From Pseudomonadota bacterium (GTDB lineage Bacteria > Pseudomonadota > Gammaproteobacteria > Burkholderiales > Burkholderiaceae_B): a stretch of DNA of 64,000 nt. Both the position numbers and the translations under genes were made by a program. This document shows, piece by piece, positions 1 through 8,193 of this stretch. Each line of letters starts with the position of its first letter. Position 1 is the first letter of the stretch. Below the pieces are notes generated by a model. That model was not told the DNA's origin and did not search any database. It saw only the letters and a program-made list of their open reading frames with translations. Where the stretch lies: positions 62,001 to 126,000 of the forward strand of contig JAEXOO010000029.1 of the NCBI GenBank assembly GCA_023439305.1. The letters are read 5' to 3'.

Positions 1-2
1 AA

Positions 3-404
3 ACGGAAATCAGCTCGGAACAGCTCTGGGCCTTGTTCTGCCGGGAGTATGGCGATCCGCGCCACACAGGTTGCTGGCGATATATCGAGCACGATGTGCG
101 TGACCGAGAGGGCGAGCAGGCAATCGACCTGCGCCTGGATGATGGCCTGGGCGCCCAGGTGGTGCTGTCAGGACAAGGCAGCGGCCCGGTGGACGCTGTG
201 GTGAATGCCCTGGGTCGGGCTTGGCGTGTGGACGATTTTCGCCAGGCCAGCCTGGGCAGCGGCGCCGACGCCCAGGCAGTGGCCATTGTCGAGCTGGCCG
301 GCGGAAAATGCGTGGGCAGCCGCTTTGGCGTGGGCGTGCACCGCAACACCACCACAGCCTCCATTCTGGCCGTGCTGTGCGCCTACAACCGCGCCCTGAT
401 CTGA
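3..404 (+). CDS. leuA: 2-isopropylmalate synthase, C-terminal part (cut by window edge)
   Basis: The frame is open from the window edge to a TGA, so only the last ~133 residues are visible. They form the C-terminal regulatory (leucine-binding) domain of 2-isopropylmalate synthase, which condenses acetyl-CoA with 2-oxoisovalerate as the first committed step of leucine synthesis. The end, with GVGVHRNTTTASILAV followed by CAYNRAL, is the conserved tail of the family. The catalytic barrel lies outside the window. The gene converges on the gamma-glutamyltransferase gene, leaving only 38 bp between them. The domain call is firm; which LeuA subtype it is cannot be told from this fragment. Confidence 0.82.
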   Translation, partial: TEISSEQLWALFCREYGDPRHTGCWRYIEHDVRDREGEQAIDLRLDDGLGAQVVLSGQGSGPVDAVVNALGRAWRVDDFRQASLGSGADAQAVAIVELAGGKCVGSRFGVGVHRNTTTASILAVLCAYNRALI

Positions 405-442
405 CGTAGGCGCAGTCGACGGGCGACGGTGTTCGGCAGAGA

Positions 443-2029
443 TCAGTACGCCACCGCCTGGCCATCCTTGCGGGGATCGGAGCCGCCGACATAGTGATCG
501 CCCTGGCGTAGAATCAACTGCGCGCCGCCAAAGGCAAAGACGCCGCTGCCGCTTTCCACCACGATGTCGTGGCCCCGTTCGCGCAGGGCCTGTGCCACGA
601 CAGGGTCGAAATCGGGCTCCACGGCGACGCCTCGGCCGCCCGTTACGCGCCAGCGCGGCGCGTCGGCGGCCGCCTGCGGGTTCTGGCCGTACAGCAGAAC
701 CCGCAAGGCCATCTGCACGTGGCCTTGCGACTGGAACGGCCCGCCCATGACGCCGAAGGACATCTGCGGCGTGCCGTCGGCCTTCATGGCAAAGGCTGGA
801 ATAATGGTGTGCGAGGGGCGTTTTCCGCCGGCGACTTGATTGACGTGGCCCGGATGCAAGCTGAATCCGTGGCCACGGTTCTGCAGGCTGATGCCGGTGC
901 CGGGCACGACCACGCCGGACCCAAAGCCCATGTAGTTTGATTGGATGAACGACACCATCATGCCGCTGGCGTCGGCGGCGGTCACATAAACAGTGCCGGA
1001 AGGGCCGGGCAGGCCATGGCCGGGGTCGCCGGCCTGGTCGCGGCGGATCAGGCTGGCGCGTTCGCGCAGATAAGCGTCGTCCAGCAGGTGCTCGGGCGCG
1101 TGGCGCATGTGCTCCAAGTCTGCATGGTGTTCATACAGGTCCGCAAAGGCCAGTTTCATGGCCTCGATGCTCAGGTGCACGGTGTCCACATGATCCAGGG
1201 GCTCGCGGCCTACGCCGGCATGCTGCATCATGCCCAGGGCCATCAGAGCCGCCAGGCCTTGTCCATTGGGGGGGATTTCGTGCAGCACGGAGTCAGCGAA
1301 GGGGTGGCTGATGGTGCCGCACCACTCGGCGCGGTGCTCAGCCAGATCCTGCTCGTCCATCGCACTGCCGTGTTCGCGCGCGAAGGCGGCGATACGTCTT
1401 GCCAGTTCACCCGTATAGAAGTCGCGCCCTTGCGTGGTGGCGATGCGCTCCAGCGTGTCGGCCTGATCCGGGTTGCGATACCACTGACCGGCCAGTGGCG
1501 CACGGCCTTCAGGCAGGAAAGCCTGTGCAAAGCCGGGCTGCTCGCCCAGGCGCAGGCGGCCTAGTTCCCAGAGGCGGGCGATGATGGGCGATACCGGGAA
1601 TCCGTCGCGCGCATACTGGATGGCCGGTCCGGCGACTTGCTCCAGGCCCAGCTTGCCGAACCTGGCGGACAGCTCGGCCCAGGCCGACACGGCGCCGGGC
1701 ACGGTGACGCTGTCCCAGCCTTTGTCGGGCATGCGTTCGTGGTTCTTGAAGCGATCAGGGCTCCAGGCGCGCGGCGAGCGGCCCGAGGCGTTCAGGCCGT
1801 GCAGCTGCGTGCCGTCCCAGACGATGGCAAAGGCGTCGCTGCCGATGCCACAGCCGGTGGGTTCGACCACGGTCAGGGTCAGGGCAGCGGCCAGCGCGGC
1901 ATCCACGGCGTTGCCGCCACCTTGAAGCATGCGCAGGCCGGCTTGCGCCGCCAGTGGGTGCGAGGTGCTGACCATGTTGCGGCCCAGAATGGGCGAGCGC
2001 GAAGAGGGGTAGGGGTTGGTCCAATCCAT
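443..2029 (-). CDS. ggt: Gamma-glutamyltransferase family protein
   Basis: Encodes 528 residues of the Ntn-hydrolase gamma-glutamyltransferase family, which cleaves gamma-glutamyl bonds of glutathione-like substrates after autoprocessing into two chains. The N-terminal LQGGGNAVDAALAAALTL block and the GTVYVTAADASG segment are visible; the Thr of the latter is the expected new N-terminus and nucleophile. NRGHGFSLHPGHVN and GGKRPSHTIIPA are also family hallmarks. The start chosen is the ATG before DWTNPYPSSRSP; the frame stays open upstream, but that stretch overlaps the next gene. No signal peptide is obvious, so it resembles the cytoplasmic YwrD-like branch. It probably shares a transcript with the upstream receptor gene, 20 bp away. 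The true substrate is unknown. Confidence 0.85.
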   Translation of the reverse strand: MDWTNPYPSSRSPILGRNMVSTSHPLAAQAGLRMLQGGGNAVDAALAAALTLTVVEPTGCGIGSDAFAIVWDGTQLHGLNASGRSPRAWSPDRFKNHERMPDKGWDSVTVPGAVSAWAELSARFGKLGLEQVAGPAIQYARDGFPVSPIIARLWELGRLRLGEQPGFAQAFLPEGRAPLAGQWYRNPDQADTLERIATTQGRDFYTGELARRIAAFAREHGSAMDEQDLAEHRAEWCGTISHPFADSVLHEIPPNGQGLAALMALGMMQHAGVGREPLDHVDTVHLSIEAMKLAFADLYEHHADLEHMRHAPEHLLDDAYLRERASLIRRDQAGDPGHGLPGPSGTVYVTAADASGMMVSFIQSNYMGFGSGVVVPGTGISLQNRGHGFSLHPGHVNQVAGGKRPSHTIIPAFAMKADGTPQMSFGVMGGPFQSQGHVQMALRVLLYGQNPQAAADAPRWRVTGGRGVAVEPDFDPVVAQALRERGHDIVVESGSGVFAFGGAQLILRQGDHYVGGSDPRKDGQAVAY

Positions 2030-2049
2030 GCTGTGCTCTGTCAAAGTAC

Positions 2050-3063
2050 TTACTGAATCTGTATGCCGGTTTTTTCGATCAGGCCTTGCCAGCGTACGCT
2101 GTCTTCTTTCACCAAGGTGATGAAGTCTTCGCGGCTGGCGCTGCGGGGCTGGTCTACACCCAGATTCTGCAGGCGTTCCTGCACCTTGAGATTCTGAATG
2201 CTCTTGGTGAAGGCCGCATAGGCTTTGTCCCGGATATCGTCGGGCAAGCCGGCCGGGCCATACAGGCCGAACCAAGTCAACGATTCGTAGCCCGGCAGAC
2301 CCGCTTGCTGGAACGTGGGCAGATCGGGCGCCAGTGCCGAGCGTTGCACGCCGGTCACAGCCAATGCACGCAACTGCCCGCTGCGCACGTAGGGCATGCC
2401 GGTGGGAATCGCATCGAGCAGCACGTGTATGGAGCCGCCCAGCATATCATTGATGGCTTGGCCGGTGCCGCGGTAGGGAACATGGGACATGAAGATGCCG
2501 GCCTGACTCAGAAAGGCCTCGGTGCCCAGGTGAACAATGGTGCCGTTGCCGCTGCTGGCGTAGTTCAGGTCGTTAGGATGCGCCTGCGCATAGCTGATCA
2601 ATTCCGGCAGGGTTTGGGCTGGCACCTGCGGACTGACCAGCAGCACGCTGGCTGCGTCGCCCAGATGGGCGATAGGGGTGAAATCCGACTCCACCTTGTA
2701 GGGCAGTGCAGTGTACAGGTGGGGCGCGATGGCGTGCGTGCTGCTGGTGGTGAACAGCAAGGTATAGCCGTCCGGCTTGCTACGGGACGCTTCGCCCGTG
2801 CCTATGGTGCCGCCAGCACCTGTTCGATTGTCCACCACGATATTGGCGCTCAGCTCTTTGGCGGCCTGCTCCGCGATCAGCCGGCTGATGACATCGGTGG
2901 CGCCGCCAGTTGGAAAGGGCACGATCAAACGGATGGGGCGTTCAGGCCAATTGGCAGCCTGGGCTGCAAGACCGGCCCCGGCCAGGATCATGGCTACAAG
3001 TGCGCGCAAGGCGCCCGGCTGGCGTCGGCCCGAGCGGCGGGTGGGTTCGCGTGTGAGTGTCAT
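2050..3063 (-). CDS. Bug-family tripartite tricarboxylate transporter substrate-binding protein
   Basis: A 337-residue periplasmic receptor of the Bug/TctC family, very abundant in Bordetella and relatives. A basic N-terminus followed by ALVAMILAGAGLAAQA is an export signal. The mature part starts with the typical WPERPIRLIVPFPTGGATDV, followed by NRTGAGGTIGTGEASRSKPDGYTLLF. These receptors bind small carboxylates such as tricarboxylates, amino-acid derivatives or nicotinate. No TctA/TctB membrane genes are adjacent, as is usual for orphan Bug genes. Its position 20 bp upstream of the gamma-glutamyltransferase gene suggests a linked role in uptake and processing of a gamma-glutamyl or pyroglutamate-like compound, which is inference only. 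Confidence 0.88.
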   Translation of the reverse strand: MTLTREPTRRSGRRQPGALRALVAMILAGAGLAAQAANWPERPIRLIVPFPTGGATDVISRLIAEQAAKELSANIVVDNRTGAGGTIGTGEASRSKPDGYTLLFTTSSTHAIAPHLYTALPYKVESDFTPIAHLGDAASVLLVSPQVPAQTLPELISYAQAHPNDLNYASSGNGTIVHLGTEAFLSQAGIFMSHVPYRGTGQAINDMLGGSIHVLLDAIPTGMPYVRSGQLRALAVTGVQRSALAPDLPTFQQAGLPGYESLTWFGLYGPAGLPDDIRDKAYAAFTKSIQNLKVQERLQNLGVDQPRSASREDFITLVKEDSVRWQGLIEKTGIQIQ

Positions 3064-3155
3064 GAGGCTTCTCCTGTCATACGGGGATGATAGGCAGGCC
3101 CTACATGCCGAACCAGCAAGAAATTAGCAGGTCTGCTTTGCTTTTTCGGCAAGGC

Positions 3156-4067
3156 TTACGCGCTGACTTCCAGATGGGGTGTCAGAAAGTCCACGAACTG
3201 GCGCACCATGGAAGGCAGCCGCCGTCCAGCCAGAGCCTGGACTTCGATCTGGCGGCTGAGCAGGACGCGCTCCTGGATCAGGCTGGCCTGCAGGAGTCCT
3301 TGTTCGATCAGATGGCGGGCGGACAGTTCGGCCGAGACCGTGACACCGGCGCCCGAGAGCGCGAACTGATGCAGGGAGTTCATGTGATTGCTGGTCAGCA
3401 CCGGACGCAGATCCAAATCCTGCGCACTGCAGGCCACATCCAGCATTTGCCGCACCGTAGTGTCGGGGCCCGGCAGGGCCAGCGGGTGGGCCAGCAGGCT
3501 TTTCAGGCTGATGCGCTGAGTGCGGGTAGCAGGGTGCCCCGGGGCGGCCAGCGCCATGACGGGTGCATCCCGCCGGAACAGCACTTTGATGTCCTTGTCC
3601 GCGGTCTGGGTGAATTTGATGCCAATATCTATTTGACCGCTGAGCAGCAGCATGGTGATCTGCTGCGGCCCGAGTACATCCAATTGAAAGCGCACCCCTT
3701 GGTACTCATTCCGGAACAGAGCGATGCACTTGGGCAGGAGCTGAGCAGCCACGCCTTCGGAGGCCGCGATGCGTACCAGGCCCGTCTGCAATCCCTGCAG
3801 GGCGGCGATGTCATGCAAAGTGCGTTCGGCGTCCAGGGCGCTGCGCCGGGCATGGGCCGCCAGCAGCTCGCCAGCGGCGTTCAGTGCCATCCCCCGGGCG
3901 TGGCGCTCGAAGAGTGGAGTGGCCAGACTGTCTTCCAGGCTGCTGATCTGACGGCTGATGGCCGACGCGGCCACATGCAGATTGGCTGCGGCTTCCGAAA
4001 TAGACCCGCAGCGCGCTACTTCCTGGAAGTAGCGCAAGGCGGTGTCTTGCAGGCGGCGTGCGTTCAT
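3156..4067 (-). CDS. LysR-family transcriptional regulator
   Basis: A 303-residue LysR-type regulator. The N-terminal winged helix-turn-helix is clear (LRYFQEVARCGSISEAAANL, then ASAISRQISSLEDSL), followed by a type-2 periplasmic-binding-like effector domain from about residue 90. The start is the ATG that overlaps the stop codon of the monooxygenase gene by 4 bp (ATGA), so the two genes are translationally coupled. The frame is open further upstream, but that part lies inside the neighbouring gene. It may control the flanking monooxygenase or the Bug/GGT pair. The effector is unknown. Confidence 0.88.
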   Translation of the reverse strand: MNARRLQDTALRYFQEVARCGSISEAAANLHVAASAISRQISSLEDSLATPLFERHARGMALNAAGELLAAHARRSALDAERTLHDIAALQGLQTGLVRIAASEGVAAQLLPKCIALFRNEYQGVRFQLDVLGPQQITMLLLSGQIDIGIKFTQTADKDIKVLFRRDAPVMALAAPGHPATRTQRISLKSLLAHPLALPGPDTTVRQMLDVACSAQDLDLRPVLTSNHMNSLHQFALSGAGVTVSAELSARHLIEQGLLQASLIQERVLLSRQIEVQALAGRRLPSMVRQFVDFLTPHLEVSA

Positions 4068-5062
4068 CCCAGCTTGGGGCGCAGCTCGGCGGCGATTTCG
4101 TAAGAGCGCAGGCGTTTGCGATGGTCGTAGATGTTGGCGTTGAGCATGAGCTCGTCGGCGCCGGTCTGGCGGATGAAGGACTGCATCTGCTCCAGCACGC
4201 GATCGGCGTTGCCCACGGCGGTACAGCTCAGCAAGGAGTCCAGCAGCGCCTGGGCGGGCGGACTGCATTGTTCGTAGTAGTTGGCTGCAGGCGGCGGCAA
4301 TTGGATGGGGCGGCCGCTGCGCAGGCTGACGAAGGACTGCTGCCACGACGATGCCAGCAGCTCGGCTTCCTCCTGCGAGTCGGCGGCGAACAGGTTGTAG
4401 CCCAACATGACGTAGGGCTTGTCCAGATAAGCCGAAGGCTGGAACTGGCGCCGGTAGATGTCGATGGCCGGCAAGAGCTGGGCCGGCGCGAAGTGCGAGG
4501 CGAAGGCGTAGGGCAGGCCCAGCGCTGCCGCAAGCTGGGCACCGAACAGGCTGGAGCCCAGAATCCAGACAGGGACATTCAAGCCTTTGCCGGGTACGGC
4601 CAGAATTCGGTTGCGGGGTTCGTCCGACAGGTAGTCCAGCAACTCGACCACGTCGCGGGGGAATTGGTCCGGATCGCTGTTCAAGTTGCGGCGCAGGGCC
4701 CGTGCCGTATCGGGGTCTGAGCCGGGCGCTCGACCCAGCCCCAGGTCAATGCGGTCGGGGAACAGCGACTCGAGCGTGCCGAATTGTTCGGCGATGAGCA
4801 GCGGCGAATGGTTGGGCAGCATGATGCCGCCGGCGCCGACGCGGATTTGGCGGGTCTGGCTGGCGATATGGCCGATCAACACCGACGTTGCTGCGCTGGC
4901 GATGCCGGGCATCCCGTGGTGCTCGGCCAGCCAATAGCGGTGGTAGCCCCATTTCTCTACATGCTGGGCGATGTCCACGGAGCGGCGAAAGGATTCGGCC
5001 GGTGTGGAGCCTTGGGTGACGGGGGACAGGTCCAGGACGGACAAAGGGTAGCTGGATTTCAT
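4064..5062 (-). CDS. LLM-class flavin-dependent oxidoreductase (MsnO8-like)
   Basis: A 332-residue luciferase-like monooxygenase fold protein. The opening LSVLDLSPVTQGSTPAESFR and RYWLAEHHGMPGIASAATSV segments, then GGIMLPNHSPLLIAEQFGTL and RIDLGLGRAPGSD, are characteristic of the single-subunit MsnO8/YhbW branch that uses reduced FMN. The substrate cannot be inferred. The gene is transcribed divergently from the methyltransferase gene and overlaps the downstream LysR gene by 4 bp, so the enzyme and a regulator are made from one message. Confidence 0.87.
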   Translation of the reverse strand: MKSSYPLSVLDLSPVTQGSTPAESFRRSVDIAQHVEKWGYHRYWLAEHHGMPGIASAATSVLIGHIASQTRQIRVGAGGIMLPNHSPLLIAEQFGTLESLFPDRIDLGLGRAPGSDPDTARALRRNLNSDPDQFPRDVVELLDYLSDEPRNRILAVPGKGLNVPVWILGSSLFGAQLAAALGLPYAFASHFAPAQLLPAIDIYRRQFQPSAYLDKPYVMLGYNLFAADSQEEAELLASSWQQSFVSLRSGRPIQLPPPAANYYEQCSPPAQALLDSLLSCTAVGNADRVLEQMQSFIRQTGADELMLNANIYDHRKRLRSYEIAAELRPKLG

Positions 5063-5149
5063 GGCTTCGGGGGTAGTCTGGAATTCAGGATATAGTCAAC
5101 GCATAGTAAGGGGGCGTCAAGCAAGCCCATAAGACCGGAAAGGATGATC

Positions 5150-5758
5150 ATGAAGGAAGCCAGCCGTCGTACCGTGGATCATTATCAGCGTCATGCCCAG
5201 GCGTTCAGGGAAGGAACCTGGGACCATGACGTCAGTCAGAATCGTCAGGCCTTGCTCGATGCCTTGCCGGGACCCGGGCCCCACGACATCCTGGATCTGG
5301 GATGCGGCCCGGGGCGTGACTTACTGGCTTTTCAGGCGCTGGGACACCGGCCTGTAGGGCTGGATGGCTGCGCCGCCTTTGTGGAGATGGCGCGCCGTGA
5401 AACGGGATTGAAGGTCTTGCAGCAGGACTTGCTGGATCTGTCTTTGCCGGCGGGCGGGTTCGACGGGGTGTTCGCCAATGCCGTGCTGTTTCATGTGCCC
5501 AGTGCCGATTTGCAGCAGGTGTTGATGCGCTTATGGAGTTGCCTGCGCCCGGGCGGCGTGCTGTTCGCCTCCAATCCCCGAGGCCAGGGCGAAGAAGGAT
5601 GGAGCGGCGAGCGCTATGGCTGTTACTACTCTTGGGAGCAATGGGCGCATCGCATGCAGCAGGTCGGTTTCGAGCCGGTGCGCCATTATTACCGCCCTGA
5701 AGGGCGGCCCCGGCACGAGCAGCCCTGGCTAGCGTCGGTGTGGCGCCGTCCTGGCTGA
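5150..5758 (+). CDS. Class I SAM-dependent methyltransferase
   Basis: About 202 residues with the Rossmann-like methyltransferase core. Motif I is ILDLGCGPGRDLLAF (around residue 45), followed by an acidic loop at PVGLDGCAAF, motif IV near GFDGVFANAVLFHV and RPGGVLFASNPRGQGEEGW. The start taken is the second of two in-frame ATGs, because AAGGA sits 6-7 bases before it, whereas the first ATG lies directly on that Shine-Dalgarno. The substrate is unknown; small methyltransferases of this type act on small molecules. It stands alone, with an AT-rich gap downstream. Confidence 0.8.
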   Translation: MKEASRRTVDHYQRHAQAFREGTWDHDVSQNRQALLDALPGPGPHDILDLGCGPGRDLLAFQALGHRPVGLDGCAAFVEMARRETGLKVLQQDLLDLSLPAGGFDGVFANAVLFHVPSADLQQVLMRLWSCLRPGGVLFASNPRGQGEEGWSGERYGCYYSWEQWAHRMQQVGFEPVRHYYRPEGRPRHEQPWLASVWRRPG

Positions 5759-5848
5759 AAAAGGCACGATTGGTGATTTCTTGACCCATCTAGGCAATGG
5801 CTTGTTTTTTAATGCTATTTTTTGTTACTCCAAGGGTTTTCCCGAATT

Positions 5849-6145
5849 TTATACACACTTTTTGTGGATAAGCCTGCGGAAGGTGAGGGCAACAGGGACT
5901 ACAAAGAAAAACGTCAAAAACTGTCGATTTTCTGACCTTTGTTTTTAAGTGCTTGATAAATAACGATTAGGTCTGGTGTTGCACGGCTTATCCTGCGACT
6001 TGTCCACATTTTCCGTGGATAAGCCTGTGTCGTTTTCTGCGCAGTGGGCGTTTTTTGGTCTTTGTTTTCAGGGTGTTGATAATAAAGAGTATTTTGTTGA
6101 TTTGCCCAGTTTTTCCTGTGGTCTATCCACAGTTTTCGTGGATAA
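5849..6145. promoter_or_regulatory. Cluster of three paired DnaA-box-like palindromes in an AT-rich gap
   Basis: The 507-bp gap between the methyltransferase and mscS is AT-rich and holds no convincing gene. It contains three 23-bp units at 5849-5871, 6000-6022 and 6123-6145. Each is a 9-mer close to the DnaA box TTATCCACA, an exactly 5-nt spacer, and an inverted 9-mer. The left boxes are TTATACACA, TTGTCCACA and CTATCCACA; the right ones are TGTGGATAA (a perfect inverted DnaA box), CGTGGATAA and CGTGGATAA. Box identity follows the known DnaA consensus. The function is unproven: an origin-like, DnaA-titrating or DnaA-regulated site are all possible. Confidence 0.6.
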
Positions 6146-6265
6146 GATGCCGGTGCGGTCGGGGTTTGAGGGACGCGCTTTGCAGAGGCTATGATGGCGG
6201 CTTCCGTTTCGCGGTCGCTGCGGCATGTGCGGGCGGCTTGCACGGCAACTCTAGGAGACCCAACA

Positions 6266-7099
6266 GTGGAACAACTCAAAGCATGGATGGTGGAGTTTCC
6301 CGCCGCCTGGGCAATCGCCCTGAACCTGGTGATCGCGCTGGCCATTCTCATTGTGGGCTGGTGGCTATCGTCTGTGGCCGGTCGCGCCATCGAGCGGCTG
6401 GCGGAGCGCTCGCCCCGCGTGGACCCGACCATCGTCCCCATGAGCAAGAGCGTCACTGTGTGGACAATCCGCATTTTTGTATTGATCGCTGTGCTGGCGC
6501 GATTCGGTGTGCAGACGGCCAGCATCATCACCGTGCTGGGCGCAGCCGGGTTAGCCATTGGTTTGGCCCTGCAGGGCACGCTGCAGAATATTGCCGCAGG
6601 CATTATGTTGTTGATGCTGCGCCCTTTGCGCTCGGGTGAGTTTGTGTCGGTGGTGGGCAAGGGGGACGGCACCGTTCAGGAGGTGGGCTTGTTCCTGACC
6701 CGTTTCGTCCAGGTGGACGGCATCCATTTTTCGCTGCCCAACAGCTTGATCTGGGGCAATCCCATCATCAACTACAGCCGCAATACCACCCGCCGCCTGG
6801 ATATCGGAGTAGGCGTGCGCTATGGCGATGACCTGGATCATGCCATCGCCTTGCTCAAGCAGTTGTTGGACGGGCACGAAAAAGTGCTGCAGGATCCTGC
6901 TCCCCAGGTCATGGCCATGGAGTACAAAGACAGCGTCATCACCGTGAATCTGCGCGCCTGGGCCAAGGCGGAGGATTTCTGGGATCTGCGTTTCGATCTG
7001 TATCGCCAGGCGGTGCAGGTCTTGAACCGGGCCGGTCTGCAGACGCCGATTCCAGTACGTGAAATTCTGCAATCCGCTGCGCCTGAAAAAGCAGCCTGA
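6266..7099 (+). CDS. mscS: Small-conductance mechanosensitive channel, MscS family
   Basis: About 277 residues, close to E. coli MscS (286). It forms a homoheptameric inner-membrane valve that opens under hypo-osmotic tension. Three N-terminal membrane helices are visible. The third is the pore helix, with the glycine/alanine pattern GAAGLAIGLALQGTLQNIAA followed by GIMLLMLRPLRSGEFV, leading into the cytoplasmic beta and alpha-beta domains. The GTG start is preferred over an upstream in-frame ATG because AGGAG lies 7 bases before it and the protein then begins VEQLKAWMVEFPAAW, matching the family. The long leader carries the DnaA-box-like repeats. A strong terminator follows. Confidence 0.9.
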   Translation: MEQLKAWMVEFPAAWAIALNLVIALAILIVGWWLSSVAGRAIERLAERSPRVDPTIVPMSKSVTVWTIRIFVLIAVLARFGVQTASIITVLGAAGLAIGLALQGTLQNIAAGIMLLMLRPLRSGEFVSVVGKGDGTVQEVGLFLTRFVQVDGIHFSLPNSLIWGNPIINYSRNTTRRLDIGVGVRYGDDLDHAIALLKQLLDGHEKVLQDPAPQVMAMEYKDSVITVNLRAWAKAEDFWDLRFDLYRQAVQVLNRAGLQTPIPVREILQSAAPEKAA

Positions 7100-7115
7100 C
7101 GACGCTTCTTTCCCT

Positions 7116-7145
7116 AACCCCGCCTTTGCAGGCGGGGTTTTTTTA
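7116..7145 (+). terminator. Rho-independent terminator of mscS
   Basis: A GC-rich hairpin (AACCCCGCC, 6-nt loop, GGCGGGGTT) is followed by a run of T, 17 bp after the mscS stop. Confidence 0.92.
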
Positions 7146-7276
7146 TTGCTCTGATCGCGATCCACGGCATGCCCGCAGCCAGGCCAAAGAGCGCGGCGCA
7201 GGCGACTTGTCAGTGACCACAGAGCAGCTCAAGCCGGCGTTGACCGATTTCATGCATCAGGACGAGTCTGGCCGGA

Positions 7277-8047
7277 CTAGAATTTGCCCGCCACGGAGTC
7301 CAGTGCGTCGCGCAGCAGATTGGCGATTTCTTTTTGACGCGGTGCAGGCATGCGTTCGGTGATGGCGGTGACGCTCATGGCCAGGATGGGCCTGCCTTTG
7401 TGATCACATAAGGCTGCTCCCACGCCCAGGGCGCCGCGCACGGCATAGTTGCCGACCACGGAATAGCCTCGGATACGCGTATTGGCTACCAGCTGGCGCA
7501 TTTCTCGCTGCGTCATGCCGCCGTACTGGTCCAGCACGCCGGCATTGCGCTCGATGATCTGGTCAATGGTCTCGTCACTGAGCTTGGCCAGATAGGCCAT
7601 GCCTCCCGAACCCACGCCCAAAGGCTGTCGCTTGCCAACATAGGTCGCCAGGATCTGGACCGGGTAGGGACCGATCTCGCGCCACAAGCTGATCGACTCG
7701 TCTCCGTCGCGGCCCACCAGGAAGACGGCATCGCCCGTCAGTTGGGCCAGCTCCTGCATGATGGGCTGCATGATGGTTACGCGCGGATCCAGGCCGATCA
7801 AGCCGTGGTCCTGACGCGTAGCGGTATAGCGCCGGCTGTGCGCGCTGCTCTGGACCAGATCATGGTCCATCAGTGCCGCCAGCAGGCGATAAATAGTGGG
7901 GCGTTGCAGGCCTGTGGCGCGTGACAGATCGGTCACGCTGAGTCCCTTGCCTTGATGGTTTTGCAAGGTTTTGAGTACGAGCAGGCCACGTTGCAGGGTG
8001 CGGGGTCCGGCCGAATCCTGCTGCTCGACGATTTCGGGTGTGTCCAT
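7277..8047 (-). CDS. IclR-family transcriptional regulator
   Basis: A 256-residue regulator with an N-terminal winged helix (RTLQRGLLVLKTLQNHQGKG, then LSRATGLQRPTIYRLLAALM) and a C-terminal GAF-like effector domain (LGVGSGGMAYLAKLSDET, RGYSVVGNYAVRGALGVGAA). IclR proteins usually control catabolic operons by sensing an aromatic or small acid. No catabolic target lies beside it: the neighbours are mscS (convergent, beyond its terminator) and cysE (same strand, downstream end). It may act elsewhere or only on itself. Effector and target are unknown. Confidence 0.9.
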   Translation of the reverse strand: MDTPEIVEQQDSAGPRTLQRGLLVLKTLQNHQGKGLSVTDLSRATGLQRPTIYRLLAALMDHDLVQSSAHSRRYTATRQDHGLIGLDPRVTIMQPIMQELAQLTGDAVFLVGRDGDESISLWREIGPYPVQILATYVGKRQPLGVGSGGMAYLAKLSDETIDQIIERNAGVLDQYGGMTQREMRQLVANTRIRGYSVVGNYAVRGALGVGAALCDHKGRPILAMSVTAITERMPAPRQKEIANLLRDALDSVAGKF

Positions 8048-8193
8048 GTGTAGAAACGCGCTGTTGCTTACCGACAGAATTAGTTTAGGTAAGAATAAAC
8101 GCGGCGCGCTCAGGTGTCCACCAGATGGTCATCGCCCGGGGGTGAGCGTGCCTGATCAAGAGCGGAGATACTGGTTTTCCTGAGAGGGCTGCA

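Noticed and set aside
5849..6145. Calling this region the chromosomal origin outright
   Set aside because: No dnaA, dnaN, gidA, rpmH or parAB genes are nearby and skew cannot be measured here; left as a hypothesis.
5914..6672. Long minus-strand frame across the DnaA-box region and mscS start
   Set aside because: It runs antisense through mscS, has no start context and no recognisable domain; a composition effect.
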